Assembly: GCF_038449125.1 (NCBI RefSeq)
Contig: NZ_CP151800.1
Coordinates: forward strand, 282,406 to 346,405
Direction: 5' to 3'
Length of the DNA stretch: 64,000 nucleotides
From: Kosakonia sp. BYX6
GTDB lineage: Bacteria; Pseudomonadota; Gammaproteobacteria; Enterobacterales; Enterobacteriaceae
Shown: in pieces, positions 1-9,370 of the stretch
Numbering within the stretch: position 1 is the first letter of the stretch
Layout: each line of letters starts with the position of its first letter
The notes under the pieces: model-generated
The model's input: the letters and a program-made list of their open reading frames with translations, nothing else
What the model was told of the DNA's origin: nothing
Database searches by the model: none
Program-made: the position numbers and the translations under genes

Positions 1-172
1 CGACAAGCGGGCGGCGTTGGATTTTTTGCGCCGTGTCGGTGACCGTCGCCAGCGTGCTGCTGACTTTTCCTGGCGCGTCATCTTTCTTGTTTTCAGACGG
101 CTCAGCCATCTTTTTGACCGGTTCGTAATCGAGGTCTTGCGTCGGGCGTTTTTCGTGATTTTCCGGCGTCAT
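1..172 (-). CDS. Hypothetical protein, N-terminal part only (runs off the window start)
   Basis: An open frame on the minus strand begins with ATG at 172 and stays open to base 1, giving 57 residues (start MTPENHEKRPTQDLDYEPVK). The visible part is hydrophilic, rich in Lys, Glu, Asp and Pro, with no signal peptide or membrane segment. A purine-rich stretch (GAGA) lies just upstream of the ATG. It is followed on the same strand, after about 50 bp, by the LysR gene start side of the neighbouring locus. I do not recognise the family. The charged N-terminus could precede a membrane domain lying outside the window, but that is a guess. Confidence 0.5.
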   Translation of the reverse strand, partial: MTPENHEKRPTQDLDYEPVKKMAEPSENKKDDAPGKVSSTLATVTDTAQKIQRRPLV

Positions 173-221
173 CAGGTCTCTTTTCCTTCTCCTGAATGTG
201 TTATATCCCAAATTATAGCCG

Positions 222-1124
222 CTACTGGTCGACATAATCCTTCAGGGCGGTCGCCAGCCACTCCATAAACAGGTGCACGCGGCGGGAAAGATTACGGCGA
301 TGCGGGTAAATCAGCGACACCGGCATCGGCTCCGCGCGGTATTGCGGCAGAATTTCCACCAGTTTTCCGCTGCGCAGCGCCTCACGCGCGCCAATGCGCG
401 GCACCTGAATAATGCCGAGCCCCGCCAGGCAAGCGGCATGATACGTTTCGGTGCTGTTCACCGTCAGAATGCCGCCGGTTTTCACCCATTTAGTCTGTTT
501 ATCCTGCCAGACTTCAAAACCTTGCGGGCGCGTGCCGAGATTCACGGCGTAATGCACCAGCGCATGGGACGATAAATCGTCGAGGGTTTCCGGGTAGCCA
601 AAGCGTGCCAGATAATCCGGGCTGGCGCAGTTGATGACCGAAAGCTTGCCAAGCTGGCGGGCGATCAGCCCCGAGTCTTTCAGCGTGCCGACGCGCACCA
701 CGCAGTCAAAGCCTTCGCGGATGATATCCACCAGCCGATCGCTGCTGCTCAGTTCCAGTTCGATGCCGGGATACTGCTGCAAAAACGCGGGCAGGCGGGG
801 AATCACCAAATTTTTGGCGACGCCCACCGGCATATCGACGCGCAAACGGCCGCTGATACTCGACGGGTCGTGCAAAAACATGCCGTCGAGTTCATCCATA
901 TTGGTCAGCAGATCTTTCGCTCGCTCGTAATAGACCGCACCGTCTTGCGTGAGCTGTACGCGGCGCGTGGTGCGATGGAGCAGTTGCGTGCCCAGTTGGG
1001 TTTCCAGCGCCTGAACCTGGCGCGATACGCTACCCTTAGGAAGCCCCAACGAGTCTGCCGCCCTGGAAAAACTCGCTAATTCTGCCACGCGAATAAACAG
1101 TTGCATTGCGTAAATTTTATCCAT
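222..1124 (-). CDS. LysR-family transcriptional regulator
   Basis: A 300-residue LysR-type regulator. The N-terminal winged helix-turn-helix covers about residues 1-65 (AADSLGLPKGSVSRQVQALE as recognition region), followed by the linker helix and a type 2 periplasmic-binding-like effector domain (about 90-295). A GTG three bases upstream could also start it, but ATG at 1124 has a GGGG motif about 8 nt away and matches family length. It is transcribed divergently from the short-chain dehydrogenase at 1243, the usual arrangement in which a LysR protein controls its neighbour. The effector is unknown. Family assignment is firm; the target is inference. Confidence 0.93.
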   Translation of the reverse strand: MDKIYAMQLFIRVAELASFSRAADSLGLPKGSVSRQVQALETQLGTQLLHRTTRRVQLTQDGAVYYERAKDLLTNMDELDGMFLHDPSSISGRLRVDMPVGVAKNLVIPRLPAFLQQYPGIELELSSSDRLVDIIREGFDCVVRVGTLKDSGLIARQLGKLSVINCASPDYLARFGYPETLDDLSSHALVHYAVNLGTRPQGFEVWQDKQTKWVKTGGILTVNSTETYHAACLAGLGIIQVPRIGAREALRSGKLVEILPQYRAEPMPVSLIYPHRRNLSRRVHLFMEWLATALKDYVDQ

Positions 1125-1167
1125 CACTGCGCCCCATTGTTGTCATAAATGAAACAGTGAAGCGTAA

Positions 1168-1200
1168 ATTAGCACCTTTATTGCTGCGGCGTCAGCTAAT
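1168..1200. promoter_or_regulatory. Inverted repeat in LysR/SDR divergent promoter
   Basis: ATTAGC at 1168-1173 and GCTAAT at 1195-1200 form a 6-bp inverted repeat with a 21-bp spacer, centred between the LysR and SDR genes. It is a possible operator for the LysR protein, but the arms are short and could be chance. Confidence 0.25.
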
Positions 1201-1242
1201 AAGCTTTTCCTGTACACCCCATTAACGAAAACGAGGTTTCTT

Positions 1243-2001
1243 ATGACACAACCAATTGCAATAGTGACGGGCGGTGGCCGCGGGCTGGGTAAAAACGCGG
1301 CGCTGAAACTGGCGGCGAAGGGAACCGGCATTATCCTGACCTATAACCAAAACGCCGAGGCTGCGCATGAAGTTGTGCGCGACATCGAAGCGAAAGGCGT
1401 GAAAGCCGTGGCGTTGCAGCTCGACGTGGGGGATATTTCCCAATTCGCCAACTTCGCGCTGGACGTGCAAAAACTGCTCAAAGAGGTGTGGGATCGTGAG
1501 TCGTTTGATTATTTGTTGAACAACGCCGGAATCGGCAGCAATTACGCGTTTGCCGAGACCAGCGAAGCGGTGTTCGACGAGATGGTGAACATTCAATTCA
1601 AAGGCCCCTTCTTCCTGACGCAGGTGCTGCTGCCACTGCTGAAAAATGGCGGGCGCATTCTGAATGTCTCCACCGGATTAACGCGTTTTTGCCAGCCGGG
1701 CCGCGCGCTGTATGCCTCCGTAAAAGGGGCGATGGAAGTGTTGACGCGTTACCAGGCGAAAGAGTTGGGCGCGCGCGGGATTTCGGTCAATATCATTGCG
1801 CCGGGTGCCATTGAGACGGATTTCAGCGGCGGTGTGGTGCGTGACAATCCGCAAGTGAACAAGCTCATTGCGTCAAACACGGCGCTGGGCCGCGCGGGTC
1901 AGGCTGACGATATTGGCGATGCGATTGCCGCGTTGCTGAGCGATGAGTTGGCGTGGATGAATGCGCAACGCGTTGAAGTGTCTGGCGGTATGTTCCTGTA
2001 A
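1243..2001 (+). CDS. SDR-family NAD(P)-dependent oxidoreductase
   Basis: A 252-residue classical short-chain dehydrogenase. The cofactor motif TGGGRGLG is at residues 9-16, NNAG follows near 90-93, the catalytic Ser is in NVSTG, and the active-site pair is YASVK. A C-terminal SGGMFL ending is typical of the family. GAGG lies 9 nt before the ATG. It is divergent from a LysR regulator, its probable controller. The substrate cannot be read from the sequence; many homologues act on aldehydes, ketones or quinone-like compounds, so no specific reaction is proposed. Confidence 0.92.
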   Translation: MTQPIAIVTGGGRGLGKNAALKLAAKGTGIILTYNQNAEAAHEVVRDIEAKGVKAVALQLDVGDISQFANFALDVQKLLKEVWDRESFDYLLNNAGIGSNYAFAETSEAVFDEMVNIQFKGPFFLTQVLLPLLKNGGRILNVSTGLTRFCQPGRALYASVKGAMEVLTRYQAKELGARGISVNIIAPGAIETDFSGGVVRDNPQVNKLIASNTALGRAGQADDIGDAIAALLSDELAWMNAQRVEVSGGMFL

Positions 2002-2011
2002 GTGCTGGCGA

Positions 2012-2039
2012 CGCCCGGTTGGCGTTCTGCCTCCGGGCG
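2012..2039. terminator. Hairpin between convergent SDR and YgiW-like genes
   Basis: CGCCCGG (2012-2018) pairs with CCGGGCG (2033-2039) around a 14-nt loop. It lies between two convergent stop codons and has no clear T-run, so a terminator or mRNA-end role is inferred from position. Confidence 0.45.
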
Positions 2040-2047
2040 CGTACGGA

Positions 2048-2446
2048 TTACTGCTTCTGAAAATGGGTAACCCGGATGCGGGCAGGCTGCTGTTTTTTAT
2101 CCAGCGAACCGCTGATGCCAATAAGTTCATCCGGTGACAGCGATTTGCCATCAAACAACGCCATCGGAATATAGGCCTGAATTTGATCCGTTTTATCGCG
2201 GAACACATACAGATCCTCACCTTGCTTTTCCACCAGGTTACCGCGCAGTGAAATCGACGCACCGTCATGCAGGCCTTTCGCCTGTTGAATCGTCATGGTG
2301 CGCGCATCTTCCATCCCTCGATAGCCGTCATCCATTTTATGCGGCGGTGGCGGCGCTTTATCTGCTTTTAAACCTGGCGCGTCTTCCGCGAATGCCGTCA
2401 TGGAGAACAGCGCCGCCACGCAGGCGGTAAGCACAATCTTCTTCAT
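2048..2446 (-). CDS. YgiW/YdeI-family BOF (OB-fold) periplasmic stress protein
   Basis: A 132-residue exported protein. The start chosen (ATG at 2446, preceded by AGGAGAAGTT) gives a clean signal peptide, [20 protein letters not shown], with cleavage after AFA. The mature part carries the bacterial OB-fold (BOF) signature: a [20 protein letters not shown] strand region, then DLYVFRD, and the C-terminal RIRVTHF. Known relatives (YgiW, YdeI) are small periplasmic proteins linked to stress tolerance and envelope signalling. A Pro-rich stretch (APPPPH) follows the cleavage site. It converges with the SDR gene and is divergent from the STY4199-like gene. The exact paralogue is not assigned. Confidence 0.85.
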   Translation of the reverse strand: MKKIVLTACVAALFSMTAFAEDAPGLKADKAPPPPHKMDDGYRGMEDARTMTIQQAKGLHDGASISLRGNLVEKQGEDLYVFRDKTDQIQAYIPMALFDGKSLSPDELIGISGSLDKKQQPARIRVTHFQKQ

Positions 2447-2648
2447 AACTTCTCCTGAAATTTTTCTGAACACCTTTTAAGCCTGGCAGAGGAGGGGAAG
2501 GTGTAAAGCATGAATTTACTGAATGTCTCCACCTGTTTTTATTCATGTTGAAACAAGTATCACTGATAATAATCGCGAGCTGGGCTATCTTTTAACGACT
2601 CATAAATAAAGAAAAAATTACGTGCTGACATCGGTCAGTTGGTTATTT

Positions 2649-2665
2649 CTTAAGTTGTGCTTAAG
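2649..2665 (+). promoter_or_regulatory. CTTAAG-N5-CTTAAG hairpin at the ribosome binding site
   Basis: CTTAAG at 2649-2654 and again at 2660-2665 can pair with each other around a TTGTG loop. The second arm overlaps the AAGGGA ribosome binding site of the gene starting at 2674, so the fold would hide it. A translational or protein-binding role is inference. Confidence 0.3.
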
Positions 2666-2673
2666 GGAAAATA

Positions 2674-4263
2674 ATGACATCTCCTGCCCCGGTTAATACG
2701 GGTGAACAGTTTGAAAAATGCATTGCCATTATTCGCGAAGCGTCGGTCGAAATCTTATTGCTACTGAATGTGCATTTCGATGAAGGAAAAGATCCGCGCT
2801 GGTTTTTGGAACAATTGGATATTGCGCGCCTGAGTATGGGTGGTTGGGGCGCGGTGGCTAAACGACTGAAACTCAACGATGCAGAATTAACCCAGTTCAC
2901 CTTGCAGCTTCGCCACCTGCAACAGCTCGTTCCTCGCTATGAGAGCGGGCAAAATGTGACAGAAAATCAGTTGATTGCCGCGCTGAGATTTATCAGCGCA
3001 TTAGAGAACCTGCGTAAAAAACAAAAATTGCTGAGTTACAGCACGTCGCTGAAATCCGATGGCGCGCAGCCGCAACAGCAGGGGCTGCAACAGTTACGCG
3101 CGCTGGAATTGATGATCAAATCGCTGGTGATGCAGGCATGGTCGGATCCTGAACGCCTGCGTAACCACCTGAAAACGCAGTTTGGCGCCGATCGCGTGCG
3201 CCGCTGGCTGCGCCTGGGTGATCATAACGATGTACTAAGCGGGATGCGCTTTAGTGAGCTGGCGCTGCTGCTGGTGGATAAGAAAGAGTTCGGTCAGCAC
3301 TACGCCCGGCTGTTCAATGATGCGTCGGTGTTGAACCTGTTTCTGGAACCGCGCAAAACCCTGCAAACGTTTCTCGATGATGTGCGTGAAATGCGTGCTT
3401 GTGTGGTGTCCGGCCAGCCGCTGACCTCGAACCAACTGTTGATGCTGGAAAATTACTATCCGCAAATCACCGGGCCGGTGCAGCGCGCTCTGGATGAGGG
3501 GCGGAGTAAAACAGATCCCGCCGCGTTGTTGCAGGAGGCGGGCGGCGATATGGACGAATTCTGGGAACAGGCGCGGAAAAAAGATCGCGCCGCCGGAGGA
3601 GACACCATGCCAATGCGTGACAGTATTGATAAACCGGCGAAGCGCACGGTGCGCAGCCGTGAAGAGCGGGAACAGATGCTCTCCAGTGTGTTGTGGGGCG
3701 CGGTTGTTGTTGCGGTGCTGACGATCGTGATCGGCGCGTTTTGGCTGTTTACCGGCGAGATCTCTGCACCGGTCGCGCGGCAAGCGAACATGTCGGTGCC
3801 GATCTCTAATGATCGTGAAAGGCCGTCGCCAAAAGAGGAACTTACCCGAATGGGGCTGGCGCGCGATGAAAACAACTTTCGCTCGGCCATCGATCGTAAC
3901 GATACGCGCGTGGTGTCGCTGTTTCTGCGTACCGGCATGAACTGGAAACTGTCGTGGACGGAGCAAGCGGTAATTTCCGAATACAACGATGTGCTGGATC
4001 TGCTGCTGCGCTACCGGCTACAAATGGATGAGAATCGGCCATGCCGACGGTTTATCGCCACCTTAACCCATGAAATGGCGGCGAATAAGAAGCTGACGTC
4101 GATTGTGAAAAACTATTTGCGGGCGTTTTGTACTTTACCGCCGGTGGTGGAGCGCGAACGGTATGAGATGGAGCAGGCGCAGTTGCGTTACGAGGCGGAA
4201 CCGTCGGATGAGAACCGCAAATGGGCGGATATTCATTCCGCCATTTATAACGCGATTGATTGA
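2674..4263 (+). CDS. STY4199-like membrane-anchored protein (HEPN-type, function unknown)
   Basis: A 529-residue protein with a helical cytoplasmic N-terminal part (1-330), one strong membrane segment at about residues 337-360 (LSSVLWGAVVVAVLTIVIGA), and a C-terminal region of about 165 residues that would be periplasmic. It resembles the enterobacterial proteins annotated 'STY4199 family, HEPN domain-containing'; this is from memory, not a search. HEPN proteins often carry an R-x4-6-H ribonuclease motif; RWLRLGDH near residue 180 fits R-x6-H but may be coincidental. The C-terminal FRSAIDRNDTRVVSLFLRTG segment looks ankyrin-like. It is a single gene with a long BIME array after its stop. The role is unknown. 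Confidence 0.7.
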   Translation: MTSPAPVNTGEQFEKCIAIIREASVEILLLLNVHFDEGKDPRWFLEQLDIARLSMGGWGAVAKRLKLNDAELTQFTLQLRHLQQLVPRYESGQNVTENQLIAALRFISALENLRKKQKLLSYSTSLKSDGAQPQQQGLQQLRALELMIKSLVMQAWSDPERLRNHLKTQFGADRVRRWLRLGDHNDVLSGMRFSELALLLVDKKEFGQHYARLFNDASVLNLFLEPRKTLQTFLDDVREMRACVVSGQPLTSNQLLMLENYYPQITGPVQRALDEGRSKTDPAALLQEAGGDMDEFWEQARKKDRAAGGDTMPMRDSIDKPAKRTVRSREEREQMLSSVLWGAVVVAVLTIVIGAFWLFTGEISAPVARQANMSVPISNDRERPSPKEELTRMGLARDENNFRSAIDRNDTRVVSLFLRTGMNWKLSWTEQAVISEYNDVLDLLLRYRLQMDENRPCRRFIATLTHEMAANKKLTSIVKNYLRAFCTLPPVVERERYEMEQAQLRYEAEPSDENRKWADIHSAIYNAID

Positions 4264-4277
4264 GGTTTTATAAAACC

Positions 4278-4918
4278 GTAGGCCGGATAAGCGAAGCGCC
4301 ATCAGGCGATCAGACATCCCGCCGGATGGCGGCTACCGCCTTATCCGGCCTACAGGTATGGACAACGTTTTTGAATGGGTAGCCTGGCGCGTAGGCCTGA
4401 TAAGCGAAGCGCCATCAGGCGATCAGACATCCCGCCGGATGGCGGCTACCGCCTTATCCGGCCTACAGGTATGGACAACGTTTTTGAATGGGTAGCCTGG
4501 CGCGTAGGCCTGATAAGCGAAGCGCCAGCAGGCGATCAGACATCACGCCGGATGGCGGCTACCGCCTTATCCGGCCTACAGGTATGGACAACGTTTTTGA
4601 ATGGGTAGCCTGGCGCGTAGGCCTGATAAGCGAAGCGCCATCAGGCAATCAGGCATCACGCCGGATGGCGGCTACCGCCTTATCTGGCCTACAGGTATGG
4701 ACAACGTTTTTGAATGGGTAGCCTGGCGCGTAGGCCTGATAAGCGAAGCGCCATCAGGCGATCAGACATCCCGCCGGATGGCGGCTACCGCCTTATCCGG
4801 CCTACAGGTATGGACAACGTTTTTGAATGGGTAGCCTGGCGCGTAGGCCTGATAAGCGAAGCGCCATCAGGCAATCAGGCATCACGCCGGATGGCGGCTA
4901 TCGCCTTATCCGGCCTAC
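4278..4918. repeat. Six-copy, 113-bp tandem BIME (REP) array
   Basis: Six near-identical 76-bp BIMEs start at 4278, 4391, 4504, 4617, 4730 and 4843. Each pairs a REP arm of the type TAGGCCTGATAAGCGAAGCG with an oppositely oriented arm ending TTATCCGGCCTAC. Five spacers of 37 bp (beginning AGGTATGGACAACGTTTTTG) separate them, giving an exact period of 113 bp. Copies differ at only a few positions (GGCGATCAGACATC versus GGCAATCAGGCATC). The array fills the space between the convergent STY4199-like and treF genes, and the last copy includes the treF stop codon. REP arrays at gene ends are known to stabilise mRNA and bind gyrase and IHF. Frames through the array are open only because 113 is not a multiple of 3; they are not genes. 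Confidence 0.95.
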
Positions 4919-6573
4919 GTTTCCGATTTCGGTTCGCCATACAAACCGATCAACCGGCGTACCACGCCGTTGGTCCAGCCAAAACCATCCTGCAACGGGT
5001 ACTCACCACCGCCCCCTTCGCGCGGCGTACCGCCCGCGATATGGTACTTCTCGATAAGCTTGTGGTGCTGCTGGTAAAAGAGATTCACCGTCTGCAGCCA
5101 GTTGCGGGCAATCTCATCGCCCAGCGCGTCGTTGCCGTACAGTTTAAAGCCCTGGATCGCCATCCATTGCAGCGGCGCCCAGCCGTTCGGCTTATCCCAC
5201 TGCTCGCTGGTTTCGTACTCGGTCGCCAGAATACCGCCCGGCGTCAACAAACGCGCTGTCACCGCTTCCGCCAGCCGATCGGCCTGCTCGTGGGTCGCCA
5301 TGCCGACGTACAGCGGCACAATGCTGGCCGCCGAGAACAGCGCCATCTCTTCGCGACGCCAGTCGTAATCGCGGTAGCAGCCGTTTTCGTCATCCCACAA
5401 ATAGCGATTTACCGCCGCCCGACGATCGCTCGCTTTCTGGCGGAACAACGCTTCACGCTCCCGGTCGCCTTTCAGCCCGGAAATATTGGCAATCGCGCTT
5501 TCCAGCTTAAATAGAAACGCGTTCAGATCGATCGGGATGAACTGCGTCGTGCGGATACTGGCCAGCCGTTGCGTGTCGCGCAGCCAGCGGGAAGAGTAGT
5601 CCCAGCCGGACGCCGCGCCCGCGCGCAGGTCGCGATAAACTTCATTGGGCGGACGACCTGAATGACGGGCGGTTTCCACGTCCTCGATCCAGGACTCGTC
5701 ACGCGGCGTGTCGCGATCATCCCAGTAACGGTTGAGCAATGAACCGTCCGGCATACGCACTACATGGCGGTACGCCTGGTTAAGCACCAGCGATTCCGCG
5801 CCATCCATCCAGAAGGCGTACTCCATCAGCAAGTGCTCAAGGTAGCGCCGCGCGCCGCGCACGCCATCTTCTTCGAACAGTTCGACCATCAGGGCGAACA
5901 CCGGCGGCTGCGAACGGCTCAAATAGTAGGTGCGATTGCCGTTCGGAATATGTCCGTAACGTTCAATCATCCACGCGAAGTTATCGGCCATACAGCGCAG
6001 CAGGTCGTCGCGCCCGCTTTCTGCCAGCCCCAACATAGTGAAATAAGAATCCCAGTAGTAGGTCTCACGGAAACGGCCGCCCGGCACAATATAGGATTGC
6101 GGCAGCGCCAGCAGCGAAGACCACGGAATATGATCCTGCGGCTCGCGGGTCAGTATCGGCCATAGCTGGTCGATATGCTCTTTCAGCGAGTTTTCCGGGT
6201 TGGAAACATACTCTTTGGCGTGGTTTTCCGGCGTCCAGAAATGCGCCTTCACGAACTGGCGTAAATTGAACTCCGGTTTGCGTTTGATTTTGCGATAGCG
6301 AATCAGGATATCGAGCGGATCCATTTTCGGCGCGCAGTCAGGGAAGGTTTTGCTATCGGCGAAAATACGCGATGACTGCACGTGTTCAAACAGTTCGAGG
6401 TAACGATCGGCAGGGGTCAGCGCATCGGATGCGGGCATCCCCTCGATCATTTCCGGTTCCGGTTCCGCCTCGATCATTTCATCCAGTTTTAACTCGCACG
6501 GATCGGTTTCGTAGGTTTCGTCCTCGAATACCAATTCCATCAATTCAGCGCTTTGTTGTTTCTGGTTGAACAT
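4915..6573 (-). CDS. treF: Cytoplasmic trehalase TreF (GH37)
   Basis: A 552-residue trehalase that hydrolyses trehalose to two glucose molecules. Both trehalase signatures are present: [14 protein letters not shown] (residues 164-177) and [10 protein letters not shown] near the C-terminus, plus a glycine-rich GGGGEY loop. There is no signal peptide; an acidic N-terminal extension (residues 1-50, many Glu/Asp) is typical of TreF and unlike the exported TreA. Length fits E. coli TreF (549). Its stop codon lies within the last BIME of the downstream array. TreF is known to be RpoS-controlled in E. coli and protects cells leaving hyperosmotic stress; no promoter was assigned here. Confidence 0.97.
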   Translation of the reverse strand: MFNQKQQSAELMELVFEDETYETDPCELKLDEMIEAEPEPEMIEGMPASDALTPADRYLELFEHVQSSRIFADSKTFPDCAPKMDPLDILIRYRKIKRKPEFNLRQFVKAHFWTPENHAKEYVSNPENSLKEHIDQLWPILTREPQDHIPWSSLLALPQSYIVPGGRFRETYYWDSYFTMLGLAESGRDDLLRCMADNFAWMIERYGHIPNGNRTYYLSRSQPPVFALMVELFEEDGVRGARRYLEHLLMEYAFWMDGAESLVLNQAYRHVVRMPDGSLLNRYWDDRDTPRDESWIEDVETARHSGRPPNEVYRDLRAGAASGWDYSSRWLRDTQRLASIRTTQFIPIDLNAFLFKLESAIANISGLKGDREREALFRQKASDRRAAVNRYLWDDENGCYRDYDWRREEMALFSAASIVPLYVGMATHEQADRLAEAVTARLLTPGGILATEYETSEQWDKPNGWAPLQWMAIQGFKLYGNDALGDEIARNWLQTVNLFYQQHHKLIEKYHIAGGTPREGGGGEYPLQDGFGWTNGVVRRLIGLYGEPKSET

Positions 6574-6878
6574 AGTGACTCTGGCCTCCGGATGTCGTCG
6601 TAAAAATTTACGGGTGTTGCCCGGCTATCAATTAAGCATAGACATTCGCTTCGATGTCGGGGAGCAAACTGTGCGGTTGATCACGTTTCATGCCCCGCAT
6701 CCCGGTCACGCGATGTCCACAACTTATTGATTATTTATATATAAGTTAAATAACGCATAAGCTAACGCAGGGTCGATTTTCGGAGCATTCGTTTTGCAAC
6801 GATTTGTGAATAATCCCTCCGCTGCGTATTTGTGCAAGGTAGAGTAGGGTAAACAATTTTATCGCTGAGGAAAAATCA
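6574..6878. promoter_or_regulatory. treF / GNAT divergent intergenic region
   Basis: This 305-bp gap separates the divergent treF and GNAT genes. It holds one clear structure, an inverted repeat AACTTAT (6721-6727) and ATAAGTT (6741-6747) with a 13-bp AT-rich spacer containing TTATATATAA. It may be a regulator binding site or part of a promoter. No other element was recognised. Confidence 0.4.
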
Positions 6879-7286
6879 TTGGAACTCGCCACTATTACGT
6901 TAGAGCAATGCCTTGATATCCGCCAGGCGGTACTGTGGCCGCATCTTGAGCGCGCGGCTTCGCGTGTCGAGGGGGATGACGAAGCCTGGCACGTTGGCGT
7001 GCGTGCAAACGAGCAGGTTGTCTGCTGTCTGTCGGTGTTTATGTTGGGTGAACAGCGCTGCCAGATTCGCAAATTTGCCACTTTACACGCCCAACAACGG
7101 CAAGGGTTTGGCGCATTTTTATTACAAGCGGTGCTCGAAAAATTAGTGCAGACGGGGGTGAATTTTGTGCAACTCGACGCCAGAACGTCGGCGACCGCGT
7201 TTTACAGCCGATTCGGTTTTGAGGCAGAAGGGGAACCGTTTTACAAAAAAGAGGTGCAGTACATTCGCATGTCGCGCGCCTTGTAA
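6879..7286 (+). CDS. GNAT-family N-acetyltransferase
   Basis: A 135-residue GNAT protein. The acetyl-CoA-binding motif A is QQRQGFGAFLLQAVLE (about residues 72-87), followed by the motif B region with TSATAFYSRFGFEAEGEPF. The start codon is TTG at 6879, supported by GAGG 8 nt upstream and by lack of a suitable ATG. Substrate is unknown. It converges with aguA. The single-domain form and the ELATITLEQCLDIRQAVLW start resemble small ElaA/YjgM-like acetyltransferases of enterics, but I cannot name it. Confidence 0.88.
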   Translation: MELATITLEQCLDIRQAVLWPHLERAASRVEGDDEAWHVGVRANEQVVCCLSVFMLGEQRCQIRKFATLHAQQRQGFGAFLLQAVLEKLVQTGVNFVQLDARTSATAFYSRFGFEAEGEPFYKKEVQYIRMSRAL

Positions 7287-7290
7287 AACA

Positions 7291-7312
7291 CCCGGCGACA
7301 CAGGCCGCCGGG
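7291..7312. terminator. Hairpin between convergent GNAT and aguA genes
   Basis: CCCGGCG (7291-7297) pairs with CGCCGGG (7306-7312) around an 8-nt loop, between the two convergent stop codons. A T-rich GATTTAT follows on the plus strand. Likely a bidirectional terminator. Confidence 0.6.
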
Positions 7313-7319
7313 CGATTTA

Positions 7320-8402
7320 TCAACGTGGGATTTGCTGGGTAATGCAGTGGATGTTGCCACCGCCGAGCAAAATTTCACGCGCCGGAACGCCCGTGATGAC
7401 GAAATCCGGGAACATCTCTTCAAACAGCGCCTGCGCTGCGCCATCGGTCGCTGGATCCAGCAGCGGGAAAATAATCTGCTGGTTGCTGACCAGATAGTTC
7501 ACGTAGGAACCCGCCAGGCGGTTGCCTTCGTGACGCTCAATCGCCGTGCCTTTCTCCACATCGCAGATTTCATCTGCGCTGGCATACAGCGGCTGCGGCG
7601 ACGGCACTTTCCACACTTTTAAGCGACGGCCCTGCGCGTCTTTGGTGCTTTCCAGCACATTCAGCGCGGCAACCGAGCGAGCGTATTGCGGGTCGTTTTC
7701 ATCATCGGTCCAGTGCAGCGCCACTTCGCCTGGACGCACGAAGCAGCACATGTTGTCGATGTGACCGTCGGTTTCGTCATTGAACACGCCGTCCGGCAGC
7801 CAAATGATGTGCGACACGCCAAGGTACTCGCGCAGTTGCTGTTCAATCTGCTCTTTGTTCAGATGCGGGTTGCGGTTCGGGTTCAGCAGGCATTCCGCGG
7901 TGGTCAGCAATGTGCCTTCGCCATCGACATGAATAGAACCACCTTCCAGTACCAGATCCGTGTGGTAGCACGGCATTTGATGGTAGTTCGCCACTTGTTC
8001 GGCGACCAACTGGTCGCGATCCCAGCTTGCGTAAAGGCCGCCATTCAGGCCGCCCCAGGCGTTGAATGTCCAACTGATGCCGCGCTTTTCACCCGCCGGG
8101 TTGACCACCACGGTTGGGCCGGTGTCGCGCATCCAGGCGTCGTCACTTTCCATCTCTACCAGCGTGATTTCGGCTGGCATGGTCGCGCGCGCTTTGGCCA
8201 TTTCCGCCGCCGGTACGCCCATAATGACGGGCGTTTTCTGCGCGATGGCTTTGGCGACAGCGGCAAATGCCTGCTGCGCAGGCTCCGCATTGGCACGCCA
8301 GTTATCGGTACGATAGGGCCAAATCATCCAAACAGCCTGATGAGGCGCCCATTCCGCCGGCATGCTAAATCCGTCCTGCACGGGCGTGGTCAGTTGTGAC
8401 AT
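7320..8402 (-). CDS. aguA: Agmatine deiminase
   Basis: A 360-residue agmatine deiminase, which converts agmatine to N-carbamoylputrescine and ammonia. Family motifs are visible: [16 protein letters not shown] near the N-terminus, [37 protein letters not shown], and the catalytic cysteine loop LLGGGNIHC (Cys353). It lies 3 bp downstream of aguB in the same operon, whose product uses its product. A LysR regulator is divergent from the pair. Together with speF in the same block this gives two separate routes to putrescine. Confidence 0.97.
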   Translation of the reverse strand: MSQLTTPVQDGFSMPAEWAPHQAVWMIWPYRTDNWRANAEPAQQAFAAVAKAIAQKTPVIMGVPAAEMAKARATMPAEITLVEMESDDAWMRDTGPTVVVNPAGEKRGISWTFNAWGGLNGGLYASWDRDQLVAEQVANYHQMPCYHTDLVLEGGSIHVDGEGTLLTTAECLLNPNRNPHLNKEQIEQQLREYLGVSHIIWLPDGVFNDETDGHIDNMCCFVRPGEVALHWTDDENDPQYARSVAALNVLESTKDAQGRRLKVWKVPSPQPLYASADEICDVEKGTAIERHEGNRLAGSYVNYLVSNQQIIFPLLDPATDGAAQALFEEMFPDFVITGVPAREILLGGGNIHCITQQIPR

Positions 8403-8405
8403 GGC

Positions 8406-9290
8406 TTAGCTCCTTACGCTGCCATCGGAGGTGGCAATCGCGTCGTACATGTTCGGGCGACGATCGCGGAACAGCCCCCAGGACGCGCGCTGCGCGGCAA
8501 CGGCATCCAGGTCGAAAGTGTGTACCAGCACGGTTTCGCTGGTTTTGTTAGCCTGCTCAACCAGCGCGCCGGTTTGGTCGGCAATGAATGATGAGCCGTA
8601 GAAGGTCATTTCCAGGCCATCAATGTATTTACTGGCTTCGGTGCCGATACGGTTAGAGGCGATTACCGGGATAACGTTTGCGGCGGCGTGACCCTGCTGT
8701 ACGCGGGTCCAGTGTGGCTGGCTGTCAATATCCGGGTAAGCCGGTTCAGAACCGATGGCGGTCGGGTAGAAAATCAGTTCCGCGCCCTGCAATGCCAGGC
8801 AACGTGCGGTTTCCGGGAACCATTGATCCCAGCAAATGCCGACGCCGATTTTCGCGTAGCGGGTGTTCCACACTTTGAAACCGGTGTCGCCAGGAATGAA
8901 GAACTGTTTTTCCTGGTAGGCCGGGCCGTTTGGAATATGGGTTTTGCGGTAGGTTTCCAGCACGCTGCCGTCGGCGTCGATCATCACCAGCGAGTTGTAA
9001 TAAGCGTTGTTGCACTTTTCGAACCAGCTCAGCGGCAGTACCACTTCCAGCTCTTTTGCCAGCGCGGAGAAATGTTTGATAATCGGGCTGTTGTCCACTT
9101 CCTGCGCCAGCGCGTAGTGCTCCGGGCTCTGATCGATGCAGAAGTAAGGGGCGGCAAACAGTTCCTGAATCAGGATAATCTGCGCACCCTGGCGGTGAGC
9201 TTCGCGCACCAGACGCTCAGCATTCTGGATGTTTTTTTCCAGTTCCCAGGTACAAGCCATTTGGGTTGCGGCGACAGTTACATTTCTCAT
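8406..9290 (-). CDS. aguB: N-carbamoylputrescine amidase
   Basis: A 294-residue carbon-nitrogen hydrolase (nitrilase superfamily) that splits N-carbamoylputrescine to putrescine, CO2 and ammonia. The catalytic triad is visible: Glu43 (IQELFAAPYF), Lys116 (YRKTHIP) and Cys153 (GICWDQWFPE). Length and the terminal FRDRRPNMYDAI match the family. A good ribosome site (GGGAGATATTT) precedes the ATG. It is the first gene of the aguBA operon; the promoter region is shared with a divergent LysR gene and contains two palindromic sequences. Confidence 0.97.
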   Translation of the reverse strand: MRNVTVAATQMACTWELEKNIQNAERLVREAHRQGAQIILIQELFAAPYFCIDQSPEHYALAQEVDNSPIIKHFSALAKELEVVLPLSWFEKCNNAYYNSLVMIDADGSVLETYRKTHIPNGPAYQEKQFFIPGDTGFKVWNTRYAKIGVGICWDQWFPETARCLALQGAELIFYPTAIGSEPAYPDIDSQPHWTRVQQGHAAANVIPVIASNRIGTEASKYIDGLEMTFYGSSFIADQTGALVEQANKTSETVLVHTFDLDAVAAQRASWGLFRDRRPNMYDAIATSDGSVRS

Positions 9291-9370
9291 AAATATCTCC
9301 CGTGGGTCTCGGTTCGGTCAGTGCAAATTATCAGCACTTAGTGTGGTGCAAACTATAGCAACGATCTGCG

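Noticed and set aside
4278-4918. CRISPR array
   Set aside because: Repeats are 76-bp BIMEs and the 37-bp spacers are identical to each other, not unique. No cas genes nearby.
4375-5514. Series of open frames with repeated MGSLARRPDKRSA sequence
   Set aside because: They are translations of the 113-bp BIME repeat, shifted in frame each time because 113 is not a multiple of 3. No ribosome sites, and the longest overlaps treF in antisense.
7686-8399. 237-codon open frame antisense to aguA
   Set aside because: Shadow of the aguA reading frame; no protein family features.
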